Source: Reutealis trisperma (taxonomy: Eukaryota; Streptophyta; Magnoliopsida; Malpighiales; Euphorbiaceae). Taken from it: a DNA stretch of 64,000 nt. The notes beneath the pieces were generated by a model. That model ran no database searches, was not told the DNA's origin, and saw only the letters and a program-made list of their open reading frames with translations. Both the position numbers and the translations under genes were made by a program. Position 1 is the stretch's first letter. The number at the start of each line of letters is the position of its first letter. The DNA lies in contig CANTUT010000393.1 of the NCBI GenBank assembly GCA_947687605.1, positions 250,501 through 314,500 on the forward strand, written 5' to 3'. Shown here piece after piece: positions 13,871 through 27,407 of this stretch.

Positions 13871-14317
13871 TTTTGGGGTCTTAGGTAAAACTTTTTGCCT
13901 TGTCTATCCTTTTCTGGTGTTAACTTGTATGAACTTTGGGTGAATTCTTAGTTTGCCTAATCCATAGGAGCCTATAACTAGTTTTAGACTTTATTTAGGA
14001 ACATAAGGTGAACTTTTAATTTACCTATCCTACGGTGATTTAAAATTATAATGAATCTTGGGCAAACTAAAGCTCACTTACTCTATATAGACCATATTTT
14101 TATAGGGAATTTTAGGCGAACTATAGTTCACCTATCCCATAAAGACTTTATATCTTTATAAGGAACCTTACACGATCTTCGGCTTGCCTATCCCTTGGAG
14201 AAATGACTTTATAACGAATCTTAAGCAAACAATTACTCACCTATCTCTTGGAGACTTGACTCTTTTTTAAGGAGAATATTGGGTGAACCTTAAGTTTGCT
14301 TATCCTATTGCCGAATA
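13871..14317. repeat. tandem array of about eight 53-68-bp units, each with an imperfect palindrome
   Basis: Units share the pattern (c)tt-gGgcgaac-t-agttYgCCtatCC, then a spacer ending gactttat...aaggaac/gaat. The clearest unit contains ggcgaactatagttcacc, an inverted repeat around tat. Starts are near 13873, 13937, 14006, 14060, 14112, 14169, 14222 and 14281. The array sits between the second RNase H and the antisense ORF of the Tat element, where such elements commonly hold tandem repeats. Confidence 0.65.
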
Positions 14318-14742
14318 TTAACTGAGACAATATTTATTGATGATTTTTATATTTCATAATCATAAATAAAGAATACTTTTAGGGAATTATGGAATCCCGA
14401 TGCTTGTTACTGCCTAAGTTATTTGATAAATCACTTTAAGACATATAATACATAAAGCTTGAACTTTGAGAAAATTAAATAACTAAAATCAAACAACAAA
14501 TAAAAGGAGGAGTAAATTATTTATAAAAAGCCCTTAAATTGTCAAAGTTCTATGTCTGATGTAGGAGCTTTACATAGCGATATTCTAACTTGTATGCTCT
14601 TAATCCAATAACATTAGAGATTAGTATCATTCAACTGCCTTCCTAATCCATCAACATTATATCCTCTACCTTTATTGTGGAAGTTCTCTTAATTTCTATG
14701 GGATCTTCCTTAGATTTTCTATCTTCAACGTAGCCATGATTT

Positions 14743-15228
14743 GACAATGTCATCCGCTCTTTCATTTTCTATCATGGGGATATGTATTACTACTTAGTTT
14801 CCTCATAATTGTTATCCTCTCTTAAGGGCTTGCTATGTTAGCTTGAAATACTTCTTCAAATTCTCTTCCTTGACTGCATAGTTACCATTAAATTGGTTGA
14901 CAACTAGTTGGACATTACTATAGATTGCCAAGTTTTCCTTCTTGATCTCCATAGGTAAGGAAAAACCTATAAGTAGAGCCTCATATTCCACCGCATTATT
15001 AAAGATTTGAAAATTCAACTTAACGGCATATTCAATAATCAACTTGTAGGGCCCTTTAATCACGATTTCTATTCCCGATCCTTCTGATCCGACTGCCCCA
15101 TCCACGGACATCTCCCACTTCTCCTTATATACCATTTGTGGTTCTCCTTCAGGGATGATTAGTTCAGCCACAAAATCTACTAGGACTTGTCCCTTCGTTG
15201 TCCACTCGGATTCATACATTTTACTCAA
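14743..15228 (-). pseudogene. second (archaeal-type) RNase H domain of the Tat pol
   Basis: The frame reads TTKGQVLVDFVAELI, then MSVDGAVGSEGSGIEIVI, FNNAVEYEALLIG and SNVQLVVNQFNG. This follows the family pattern of a DG pair, a NNxAEYEALIxGL block and a SDSQLVVNQ block. The SD of the last block is SN here, so one catalytic acidic residue appears lost. The similarity continues past a stop into IENERADDIVKSW near 14750-14790, and then fades where integrase should begin. Confidence 0.7.
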
Positions 15229-16330
15229 ACCACTAACCCTAACTGCCTATTCGATGATTTGTTCAAGTCTTTATAGGATTTTTCTCGAAGGTATATCTAT
15301 CTAGATGATCACCAAATGGGTTTTGTAATAATGTCTCAATTTTTGTATGGCAATGAGTAAGGCTAGGGCATCCTTCTCTAAAGGTGGATATTTTAGTTCG
15401 GCACCTTAAAGAACTTAATTAATATAATAGATCAGGTACTGCTCTCTTGACTCTTCCCTTACTAGGACAGCTGTTACAACTTTAGCAAATGTAGAGAGAT
15501 ATAGGTACAAATCTTCCTTTAGCACAAAGTGACTTAGTAATGGGAGATGTAAGAAATTTTTTTAATTTTTCAAAGGACTTTTGATTCTCATCCATCTACT
15601 GGAAGTCTTTTAAATTTTTTAGTGTTCTAAAAAACAATTGGCACCTCTTAGTTAAACATGAGATAAATTGCCTTAATCCAACTATTTGCCCATTTAGTTT
15701 ATGAACTTTCTTTTATCAGTGGAAGAATTTATTTTCAGGATTGCCTCAATGTTATTAGAGTTTGCCTCAATTTCCCTTTAGAAGACCATATACCCTAAGA
15801 ATTTTTCTATTGGAATACCAAACACGCATTTCTCAGGGTTTAGTTTTAAGTTATGGTATTTCAAAATTTTCAAAATCATCTCCACCATTTTGGAGTGATC
15901 TTCAGCTTGCATGCTTTTGATGATTATGTCATTCATATATACCTCTACATTTTTACCGATCTAATCTTTGAACATATGGTTGACTAACCTTTAGCATAGT
16001 ATTTTTTAAGACAAATGGCGTTGTCTTGTAGCAATATGTCCCCTTAATTGGTCATAAAGGATTTTTTTTCTTCATTAAATATTGCATTTGTATATGATAA
16101 TACCAAGCCTTTGCATCCAAAAAAGAATACAGTTCATGTCCCATTGTAGAGTCTATTAATTGGTCGATGCTTGGCAATGGTTAGTTATCCTTAGGATAGC
16201 CTTTATTCAAATCTATAAAATCTACACACATTTGGAATGAACTGTTCAATTTTTTTGACCATCTCCACATTCTCCAACCATTTTGGATAGTACATTTCAC
16301 ATATCACCCTTGCTTCTAGCAACTTCTGAA
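15229..16330 (-). pseudogene. reverse transcriptase and first RNase H region of the Tat pol (broken)
   Basis: Conceptual minus-strand reading across stops and frameshifts gives LDLNKGYPKDN, SFLDAKAWYYHIQM, the active-site region EVYMNDMIIKSMQAEDH, and then HNLKLNPEKCVFG and FLGYMV. The RNase H start follows with ELKYPPLEKDALALL. The normal YxDD catalytic box is YMND, so the first aspartate of the pair is missing. At least a dozen stops or shifts separate the segments, and no product is expected. Confidence 0.75.
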
Positions 16331-16619
16331 CTTCCTCGGTAATGGCGAGCTGTCTCTCTAGGGAGTGGTTCCTTTTTTTTTTTGAACTACATGCTTGACT
16401 AATGGATTTGTACTGATCCTGTGTGTGATCACTTCCATACTTACTCCTACCAAATCCTTGGTATTCCGGTTGAATACGTCAGGGTTCTCCCTTAATACTC
16501 TGCATATTTTTTAACCGATCTCTTCCTTTACTGTAGTTCTAATCTGTATGGTCCTCCCTGTATTGATCTACGTTCTCTAATACTCCTTCAGGTTTTGCCT
16601 TATCCTTTATATCTGAACT

Positions 16620-17045
16620 TTATTGTGGCTCAACTTGTAATGCTAGGAAGACTCCTTTTAAGGCATTAAAATAAGGCTTCATAGTTGTCTCTTGGCATCC
16701 TCTCCTGATAACCATTCCCCTAGAAGTAGGGATCTTTACCATTAGATATCTAATGCACATTATTGCACATGTATAAAAAAGGATTGGCCTTTTAATGAAT
16801 ACATTATAGGCGAAAGGAATATCAACCACCATAAATTTAGCTTGTATCTCCTTTGAGGTATCCCCATCTCCTAGTTCTACATCTAGTATCACCGATCCAT
16901 TGACCGACATTATTTTTCCTTCCAACCCTACCAGTGGGGTTACTATTAGTTTCAAGCTCTTCTCTATTAGTCCCATCACTTTAAACATTGACAAAGTGAT
17001 CATATTGATCACTCTCCCACCATCAACCAGCATAATCCTAACCAA
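16620..17045 (-). pseudogene. retropepsin-like protease domain of the Tat pol
   Basis: The 141-codon open frame reads VRIMLVDGGRVINMI, then MGLIEKSL, TPLVGLEGK and VDIPFAYNVFIKRPIL. This matches the Tat protease layout (VDxGSSVDIL..., LVGFxG, F.VVD...YNVILGRP). The catalytic D-T/S-G is D-G-G here and GRP is KRP, so the enzyme would be dead even if expressed. Confidence 0.7.
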
Positions 17046-17329
17046 AAAGTTATTTAATCATCTTTAGTTGACTAAGGCTTCATTATATGGGGTGATTATC
17101 TCCCCCTTGTCTTATTAAAAAAGGTAACCAAGCCGAATATTTTATTTACAAATTAGTATGCGTTAATTGAGTACACATCTCTTACTGTAAGCTTCCTTTT
17201 GGTGAAGCTATCACCTCTCAAATACCCTCCAAGTATCATATTGATTTCCCTGGCTATTTCCCTCTTTTATCTTTTTTGTTCAATTTCTTGGGGTTTGGTT
17301 CTTTCATAGGATCAATCCTGTTGTTCCCT

Positions 17330-18713
17330 TTCTTTGCCATGATGAATGAATTGCCTAATGCCTGGCACAGCTTTCTGAATTAACTTCTCGATCTCCTCTT
17401 TCAATTGTCAGTATTCATTTGTGTCATGCCTTTTATCTTTGTGAAATTCATAGTGTTTGTCATTATCCCTCTTTCTTGTTGAAAAGTTGCTCATCTTCTG
17501 ATGCCATTGAACCTTTTCACCAGTATCCTTGATCCATATCAATACTCGAGATCTATTTACAACTAGAGGGATGAGTTGTCTGTTGATTGGGTTTGACCTC
17601 TCTAGCTTATAACTTCTATTACTTCCACCCTCATTATTCCTATTAAGCTAGTATTGGCTATCTTCTTACTAACCTTTTTGCCCTTTTGATGAGCTCCCTT
17701 CCTTTTTTTGTCTTTTATCAAAATCTCTCGTCCCGTCATCTATTATGATGTGGGTCTGAGCTATTGCCATTAGAGCCAAAATAGTTTAAGGGTTAGACAA
17801 CAACTCTCTCTTTAAATCATAGTTTATTATTCCATGGAGCATCGCCATATTGGTGATGTCTTTGTTCATATCTTCAATTTGAATAGCTTCCCTATTAAAG
17901 TGCTTCACATACTTTTTGGGGCCCTCCCCCTCCCTTTGAACAATGGATAATAGGTCGATTAATATTTTCTTAGGAGTGATTAATGCAATGAACCGAGCCT
18001 ATAAAAGGTTAAGGAGCTGGGGAAGGATGTGATGGATTTTGGGGTAGGGTCTAGTACTAATCTTATGCCAAGCCCTTCATTGTGGTTGGGAAGAGCTTGC
18101 ACAAGACATTGTCCAAATGAGTTTAAGCATTAACCATGGTTCAAAATTTATGGATGTGGCTTTTAGGACATGTTGTTCCATTATATGACTCTATGTAAGA
18201 GAGGATTCTAAATTTTAAGGGGAATTTTGCCATGACAATGCTGTCACAAAGAGGTGAGTTAACACACAAGGTGAAGTCCATTTTGTTCACCCTAATACTG
18301 ATCTTTGACATAACCTTTCGAACCTTCTTTTCCAATTTCTCAAGATCATCCTTGTCTTCTTGTTCTCCATTTGGCCATGGTTCGTACATATCTATTAGAA
18401 TTACATCCTTAGTGTTTTGTCTTAGTAACTCCATTCAAGGAATAGGTTAAGGTATTAATGGGACTGATGGTTGGGATCATTGAGTTATGGCTTGTTCAAG
18501 CTCAGTCAATTGATTGGTGAAGTCTGTAAAGACAATAAGGAGGCTTTGCATGGTAGGTTGGGTGATTACTGGGTTGTTAAGAGGAGTGGTGGGGTTAGGC
18601 AAGTAGGGGTCTAGCTGCTGATTATTCTGATTATTGTCTTGATTGTTCTTACAGTCTAGGAGTTCAGGGAACAAATCAAGGCCTAAGTCACTATTAATAG
18701 GGTTTGGATCCAA
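17330..18713 (-). pseudogene. gag region of the Tat element
   Basis: The region starts with an Asn/Gln/Pro-rich frame, MDPNPINSDLGLDLFPELLD, and continues through FTLCVNSPLCDSIVMAKFPL and IESYNGTTCPKSHIHKF. Beyond a frameshift come VQREGEGPKKYVKHFNREAIQIEDMN and ITNMAMLHGI, the classical Retrotrans_gag core (here split by breaks). Near 17350-17470 the zinc-knuckle-like stretch reads HKDKRHDTNEY, then a TGA where the family has Cys, then QLKEEIEKLIQK. Several shifts make it non-functional. Confidence 0.7.
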
Positions 18714-18858
18714 AGGGGTAATGGAAGAGTTAACTATAGATCTTGAAGGTTAGTGTTCACACTCACCACACTAAATGGTGCTCCAAATGAACTTCAATAT
18801 CAAGTACACTGTTAAGCGATCTTCAATACTTGCAAGACAAATGTTAGAGGTATAATTA

Positions 18859-18942
18859 CGGGAAAATAGAAAGCTAGAATCTAAGCTCTCTAAAAAATTA
18901 CTTGAAAATAGAAAGCCATAATCTAAGGTCTCTAAAAAATTA
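18859..18942. repeat. 42-bp tandem duplication
   Basis: Two adjacent 42-bp units (18859-18900 and 18901-18942) share gaaaatagaaag near the start and tctctaaaaaatta at the end, with a few mismatches. They lie upstream of the gag start, where the leader or LTR of the element is expected. Confidence 0.75.
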
Positions 18943-19697
18943 TGTTACTTGTCATGTGGATAAAAGAATGTTATTTATAAAGATATTCCCTTGGTGCGAG
19001 CCTTTTTTGGAGTCAGATTACTTGTTGCAGTTTTGTATATGGAGAAGAATTCCTGGTAATAGTTATAACTGATTATAACATGGATTCTCTGTTTGCCAAG
19101 TGGTATTTGGATCAGAGAGAAGGCATATTAAAGAAGTATTCTCCAAGTGCTGTATGAGGGTTCAGTTACTCCTTTTACAGGCGAGCTCACAGTTCGCATG
19201 GAGTGGTCAGTTCAGATTGGCATATAACAATTATTTTTTAAAATATTAATAATATATAAAAATTTAATACAAATATATATATTTTGTCAAAATATATAAA
19301 TTCTGAAATTTTAATATTAATAAAATTATAAAAATATAAATGAGGATCTCTATTCCTGCTCCACACCCTTCTCGAGAATTATTTATCTCGCCCCATCTTC
19401 GCCTCGATCATTCATGGGATGGAAATATGAATCTCAAAATCTATTCCACTCCACCCCATTATCATTCCTAGATGCATTTTGTGCTGAAAAAGAGTGACCA
19501 ATCTTGCCTCTGGGTGTTTGAAAAGAATTTGGTGTGCTGGTTTGGAATCCCAAAAAGGACATCGTTTTAACGTGAAACTAGAAGTTGCACTCAGCCTATA
19601 TCCTCGTCGTTTTAAGCATTTTGGCACATCAACTTACTCTTCTCTTTAAGCAGTTTGCCACGGGGAGGGAGAGTTAGAGAGAAATTCTCAGGCAGAG

Positions 19698-19894
19698 TGA
19701 GTCTATTACATAACTCATAAAATAAATCAATAGAAATATAACACGTCAATTAATGATGTCAAATCACTCATAAATTATAGCATTATCAATTGATGTGATA
19801 TATTTCTATTATATTAGCTTATGGATAATTTGACGTCATTAATTGATATGTCATATTTCTATTAGTTTAGTTTATAAGTGACGTGGTAAACTCA
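19698..19894. mobile_element. foldback MITE of about 197 bp
   Basis: The left end begins tgagtctattacataactca. The right end reversed begins tgagtttaccacgtcactta. Both arms continue through caatagaaatata / taatagaaatatg, then caattaatgatgtcaaat / caattaatgacgtcaaat. The arms are about 80 bp and nearly fill the element, which is the form of a short foldback MITE. There is no coding capacity. Confidence 0.65.
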
Positions 19895-20080
19895 GTATAC
19901 CTAAAATTTTTCGAGAGTTAAATTAGCATGGCAACCATAGCCTCCTAGCCGTTGGATAAAATTAATAATAATGCAATGTGGAATAAAATGAATTAAATTA
20001 CATAGAAATTTATGAAAAAAATAAAAATAAATGAGTTTACTAGTTTTTTGTTATTACAATAAATATTAAATTATTCATTA

Positions 20081-22620
<2,540 letters not shown>

Positions 22621-22629
22621 TGCACTGGA

Positions 22630-23056
22630 AACCTAATGTTTTGTTTGGGAAAAAAGTGAGATGGGAAAAGAATTGAGAGAGAAAGAAAATGAGAGAAAGA
22701 ATGTTGGGGAATATAATTTTTTTTATCATTCATTCTGTTCGAAAAGGTGGTAAAACTGAGAGAAGAAAATAAAGAAAAAATTAAATTACCATCATATCCT
22801 TTCCTGTTTAATAAACAATTAGAGAAAAGATTTTGATAAAATAATCCATTTTAGATAATTTATAATTAAAAATTCTGTTTTCCCTTCTAAATTGGAGAGA
22901 ATAGTTTTATGCGCGCTAAGGAGAAACTTTTTATATTTATAGTTATTTCCCTTTTCATTTTATAATTTTTCAAATATGAAAAACTCGCTTTCCTAAACAA
23001 CTTTCTTTCCTCTTTCTTTCACTCTCCCTCTCTTTTCCTCATTTCCAAACATATTA
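22630..23056. mobile_element. MITE-like element with purine-rich inverted ends
   Basis: The left end (gttttgtttgggaaaaaag, then a GA-rich run) is the imperfect inverse of the right end (CT-rich run, then atttccaaacatattat). The tgtttgg termini and GA-rich arms are like PIF/Harbinger-type MITEs. No ORF is seen. The target duplication is uncertain. Confidence 0.4.
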
Positions 23057-23389
23057 TAAATTTACCGAATTTTGATAGAGTCTCATAAGAGGCCGATTCC
23101 AACAATAAGTCTAGGTCTTGTTGATTAGATAATTTAAATCAATTAGTTGTTTTCTATAGGCCTATTATTTAGTTTTTGAGTTGATTTAAACCAAGACCAT
23201 ATCCAAGTCCAATCTCTCATATTTTAACACAGACTAGATAGTTCAGGAATGGATTGACTGTGGTCCTATGGCCAATTTAAACCATTGTTATCAGATTTGG
23301 TCTTACCTATCTATTCAATAAAAAAATTTAAGAATTAATCTGTAGATTGGATTGTATTTGAGAACTAAACTATAGGTCAAACTATATTA

Positions 23390-24011
23390 CACATATAATA
23401 ACCTGAATTTTGATTTATTTTATAAAATCTTATTTTATACGGAAATATTTTATTTTATTATTTTATTTATTGGAACGTAATTGAAATTTTCGTTTTTATT
23501 TAATTTGACATATTTTTATGATTTGAAAAATGTATTATTAATTGTAATTTTAATTATTATTAAAGATGTGAATATAATTGAAGAAAGTATTTATTAAATA
23601 AATTTTATATTTTATTTTATTGAAATAAATGATAATAGTACTATTATTATTTTTAAATCTTTTAAAATTTTATTGGTTATTATGAGCTAATTTAATGAGA
23701 ATAACTAAAGTAATAATAATATTTTTAGAATTAAGTTAACTATCCGATCAAATTATTATTCTTTGAAATTTCAATTTGAGGAAAATATTTGTGTATTTAT
23801 TTACTTATGAAAATATTTAATTGGGTTATATTTAGCCATTATTTTGGAATTTTGTTTATAATTATCATTATTAATATGAAAAGTTTTATATTAATTAATC
23901 TTTCATGATATAAATTAAGGTAAGAAATATTTATGGAAGATTTAATTGAAATGGAATTTGATTATTAAAAATTTAGAGTATTATTATTATTATTATTATC
24001 ATAAATTTTGT

Positions 24012-24046
<35 letters not shown>

Positions 24047-25076
24047 CTGCTAATTGGTTTGTTGATTAGTCCAACTGAATTGGGAAACGGGGGAACTAGA
24101 TGAAGCAGAGGGAGGCAAAGAGAACATGAGAGAGTGAGGGCGGCTGATCGACTTTTGGCCAGTAGCCCATCCTCAGGTGGTCATCTGGACATCAAGATCG
24201 GCAGGAATCGACAACTGGTAGCGGCAAATGTGTAGAGAAAAGCTTCGCCGATGCTAAGGCTTAAAATGCATATTTTGACCGGTTCCGTTGACAAATGGAA
24301 TTGGGATGATATGGTGCCACTTAAGTAAGTAGATTTGTGTATGATGATGTTATGATGATAGGTGAGTTATGACTGGTGTATGATAGCTGTGACCTTTACA
24401 ATGGATTAAGAGAATGTATTTAATTAAGAGAGCCATGATAGGGGGTTTGACTCCCCATATTGAGGATTAGTGTAATACCGTGGATTGTGTTCCATCATTG
24501 TATAATTTCGTGATTTGTCTGTTTGGTTTGCATATTGCATTAGCATTTATGATTATTAAGTGGTATATTATATTATGATCTATATAACTTATTGAGTCAA
24601 ATGCTTATTTCTGTTCGAATTATTTTTTAGGTGGTGAAATGAGCTTGCGAAGGAATTTAATCGAGTTAAACTGCCTTTTTCCTTTCGGTAGTATTTTGTA
24701 TTTAAGTATTGAGTTATGTAAATAATATTCATATATTTGTATCATTATTTTAGATCTCTGCAATGTTACCTCTATTACTTATATTATGGTTAATTATCAG
24801 TTGTATTATAATGTATCTTTCAAGTTGATAAGTTATTTATTAAGTAGAAATTAATTATATGTTGATTGATATTTTTAAGATGATTAAGTTGTTAATCTAG
24901 TATGACTTTGATTTGAATTGATGTTTGTCTAGATTTGTTTAATATATGGACCAATAGTCATATTATGCGGTAGTTTTTTCATTTAGTATAATGTTAGACT
25001 TATTATAGATACTGATAGTCACGTGCATCACTCGTATCCTAATGCCGATTATGTGTTCTAGGGTTCAGGTCGTAAC
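23390..25076. mobile_element. probable solo LTR of a Ty3/gypsy element
   Basis: The left border has ataataacctgaattttgat and the right border has gggttcaggtcgtaaca. These resemble the TGTAATAACCCG...GGTCGTGACA termini of plant chromovirus LTRs. The 1.7 kb between has no coding domain, includes a (TA)n at 24016-24045, and is GC-richer around 24100-24300. No second LTR or internal domains flank it. I could not identify a clean target duplication. Confidence 0.4.
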
Positions 25077-26627
25077 AATACATAACACTGATTTCTTGCA
25101 AGTGATTGGATGAATTAGCCATGATTACGCTAATTGCCCTTTTTTTTTATTTATTAGTAATCACCTGATAAAATAATTTTTTAGTATTAAAAATTAACTT
25201 TCTCCAATTTCTATTAATACAAAAAAATCAAAATTTAAAAATCTCTTATTACAAGACCCAATCCAACCCAAGCAAAAAAGAAAAAAAAAGAAAAAAAAAA
25301 AAGGAAATTAAGTGCATTAATGCTAAAGACATTAAAATCATTCACTATAGACGCTTTTTGTTTGTCTACTTATAAGTAATAGTACCATTTGACAACAGAC
25401 AATCCATATCCTACTCGATTATTATCACATAAAATCATTCTTTGTATATAATACTGTAATAAGTAATATGATTTCGAAAAAGATTTTACATTTTGAGATA
25501 TTCATATAACTAGTATTTTTTTTTTTGTTATAAAATGGATAAGAGAATTCTAAAAACATTCTAGATACTCGAGCTTTTTATTTCTCTCTGTCTATCTAAC
25601 TTGAGCATTTGAATGATCTCTAAGCATATCACCCTCTAAATTTCGAAGGTTTGCTAAAGATTGAAATTCATTTTGAGCATATTACTTTTAAAGTACCATT
25701 TTTCGAAGCATTAATAAGTAACTTCTATTTATTCTATTATCACCTTGAATTTTAAAATTATTTTTATATTATTTATTAAAGAAAATTTGTTATGCTAATT
25801 CAAAGGCTAGATCAAATTTGAAAATTTGAATTTAAACTTGATTATTTAAGGTGTCTTCAATTGAACCTTTTCATCCTTAGCCTATATTTAATAGGGAGGA
25901 TGGAAAATAAGGAGAAAATAAATTTAGTTAAAAGATATAGACAAGTTCATTATTGAAAGGAAAAGCATGTTGACTCATACAAGTCAACATACATTTCAAC
26001 TTCTCAAGCAAGCAAAGCTTAAAACCCTCTCGAGTCCACTTATTGGAAGGTTAGGTCAGGTTTAAAAATTTTGATTTAAACTTGATTTCGAACTAAAATG
26101 TACACGCAACTTACTTGAGTTGATTTAAAAATAAATAAATATATTTCAGCCTGAGCGAGCATGTACCTTAATAAACTTGACAGATTCGAGTTGGTAAAAT
26201 TTGAGTTAGAATCAATCTGGATTTCAATCAATTTTTTTTATTAGTTTAATTATTTCAATATATATATATATATATTTCACACAATTCTTTTAATAAAATC
26301 GATATTTAATGTTTATCAGTTTATGATTATTAATATAATATATTATTTTTATTAATTAATTCCATAATATTTTTTAAAATTATATTATAATTTTATAAAA
26401 AAATAAAAATTAAAAACGTATGAATGATATTTATTTACTAATTAATATAAATAAATATTTTATAATGTAAAATATTACTATTTATACTATATATAAATAT
26501 ACGGAGGGAAAGAAAAACACATTTATTTACATACTCTTATTAATTGTATATTTAATATGAGAGTAATATAATTTTTAACTATTACTTATTAAAATTATTT
26601 TATTTTTTAAAATAAAAAAAATATAGT

Positions 26628-26683
<56 letters not shown>

Positions 26684-27190
26684 ATTCATTTTAAGTAATT
26701 ATCAGTTCTTATAAAATAACAATCAGATTGATTTGTTTTTTAAATTTCTGATTGGTGATTGTTGTTTTTTCTTTTCCCCCTGCCCCTTAAATCACAGTAT
26801 TCTGCCCAAAACACACGCTCTACCTCTCTATGCTTGGCGCGTGCTATAACGCATTGAGGAAAAAGAAAATATATTACAGGTGGATTAACTTCTAAAATAT
26901 TATGTTTTTTAGTATATACAAATAAATTTTTTTATCCGATAAATTTTTATAATTTTTGAAAATAATTTTATATAAATATTTTATTTTAGTGAAAGATAAA
27001 CTACTAAAAATATTTATATAAAATTATTTTTGAAAAATGTGAAAAAAATATTCATACACATTTAAAAAGTTAAAAAAAAAAAAAAAAAAAAAAAAAACAA
27101 AGGTAAATGAAAATTGTGGAAAGAAAAGAAGGGAAGGGAAGGGAAGGAAAGGAGGGGCGTGAGCTGTGGTGGGTATGTGTATGTCTGTAT
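25077..27190. other. AT-rich intergenic DNA upstream of the TCP gene
   Basis: No supportable gene. It contains a (TA)n run at about 26633-26679 and a small inverted repeat at 26953-27042 (both arms contain aataattttatataaatatt). A GA-rich stretch begins near 27115. Confidence 0.55.
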
Positions 27191-27196
27191 AATAAT

Positions 27197-27205
27197 GGGA
27201 CCCAC
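27197..27205. promoter_or_regulatory. TCP-family binding motif upstream of TCP7
   Basis: gggaccCAC, the reverse complement of GTGGGTCCC, matches the TCP consensus GTGGGNCC. It lies about 200 bp upstream of the TCP7-like start codon, so autoregulation or regulation by other TCPs is possible. Confidence 0.4.
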
Positions 27206-27407
27206 CACCCATGTGCCCTCCCTCCTGTCTCCACCAGCTCCTGCCGCTCAATGATTAGCTCTCTGTTTCCCCTTCTCCCTCTCCCAACCCAAAACCCCTA
27301 ATTTTTATTTTGTTTTTCCCTCTCTTTCTTTCTATTTACGCTTTTCTCTGTTTCTGCTCCAACTTCTTCTTCTCCTCTTATCTTTGGGAGGTTTCAAGGG
27401 TTAGAGG

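Larger units (their letters stand above)
12040..18850 (-). mobile_element. decayed Ty3/gypsy LTR retrotransposon, Tat-type
   Basis: Read on the minus strand the order is gag (18713 to about 17330), protease (17045-16620), reverse transcriptase and RNase H (about 16330-15300), then a second RNase H (15228-14743). A tandem-repeat block follows (14317-13871). Last comes an open frame in the opposite orientation, on the plus strand (12070-13760). Dual RNase H domains, and an extra antisense ORF with tandem repeats beyond pol, are known hallmarks of the Tat lineage. Frameshifts and stops are frequent, integrase is not recognisable, and I could not delimit LTRs or target duplications. The outer borders are therefore approximate. 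Confidence 0.75.

Noticed and set aside
19412..19627. 71-codon minus-strand frame in a GC-richer patch
   Set aside because: No recognisable domain; the patch looks like decayed repeat DNA.
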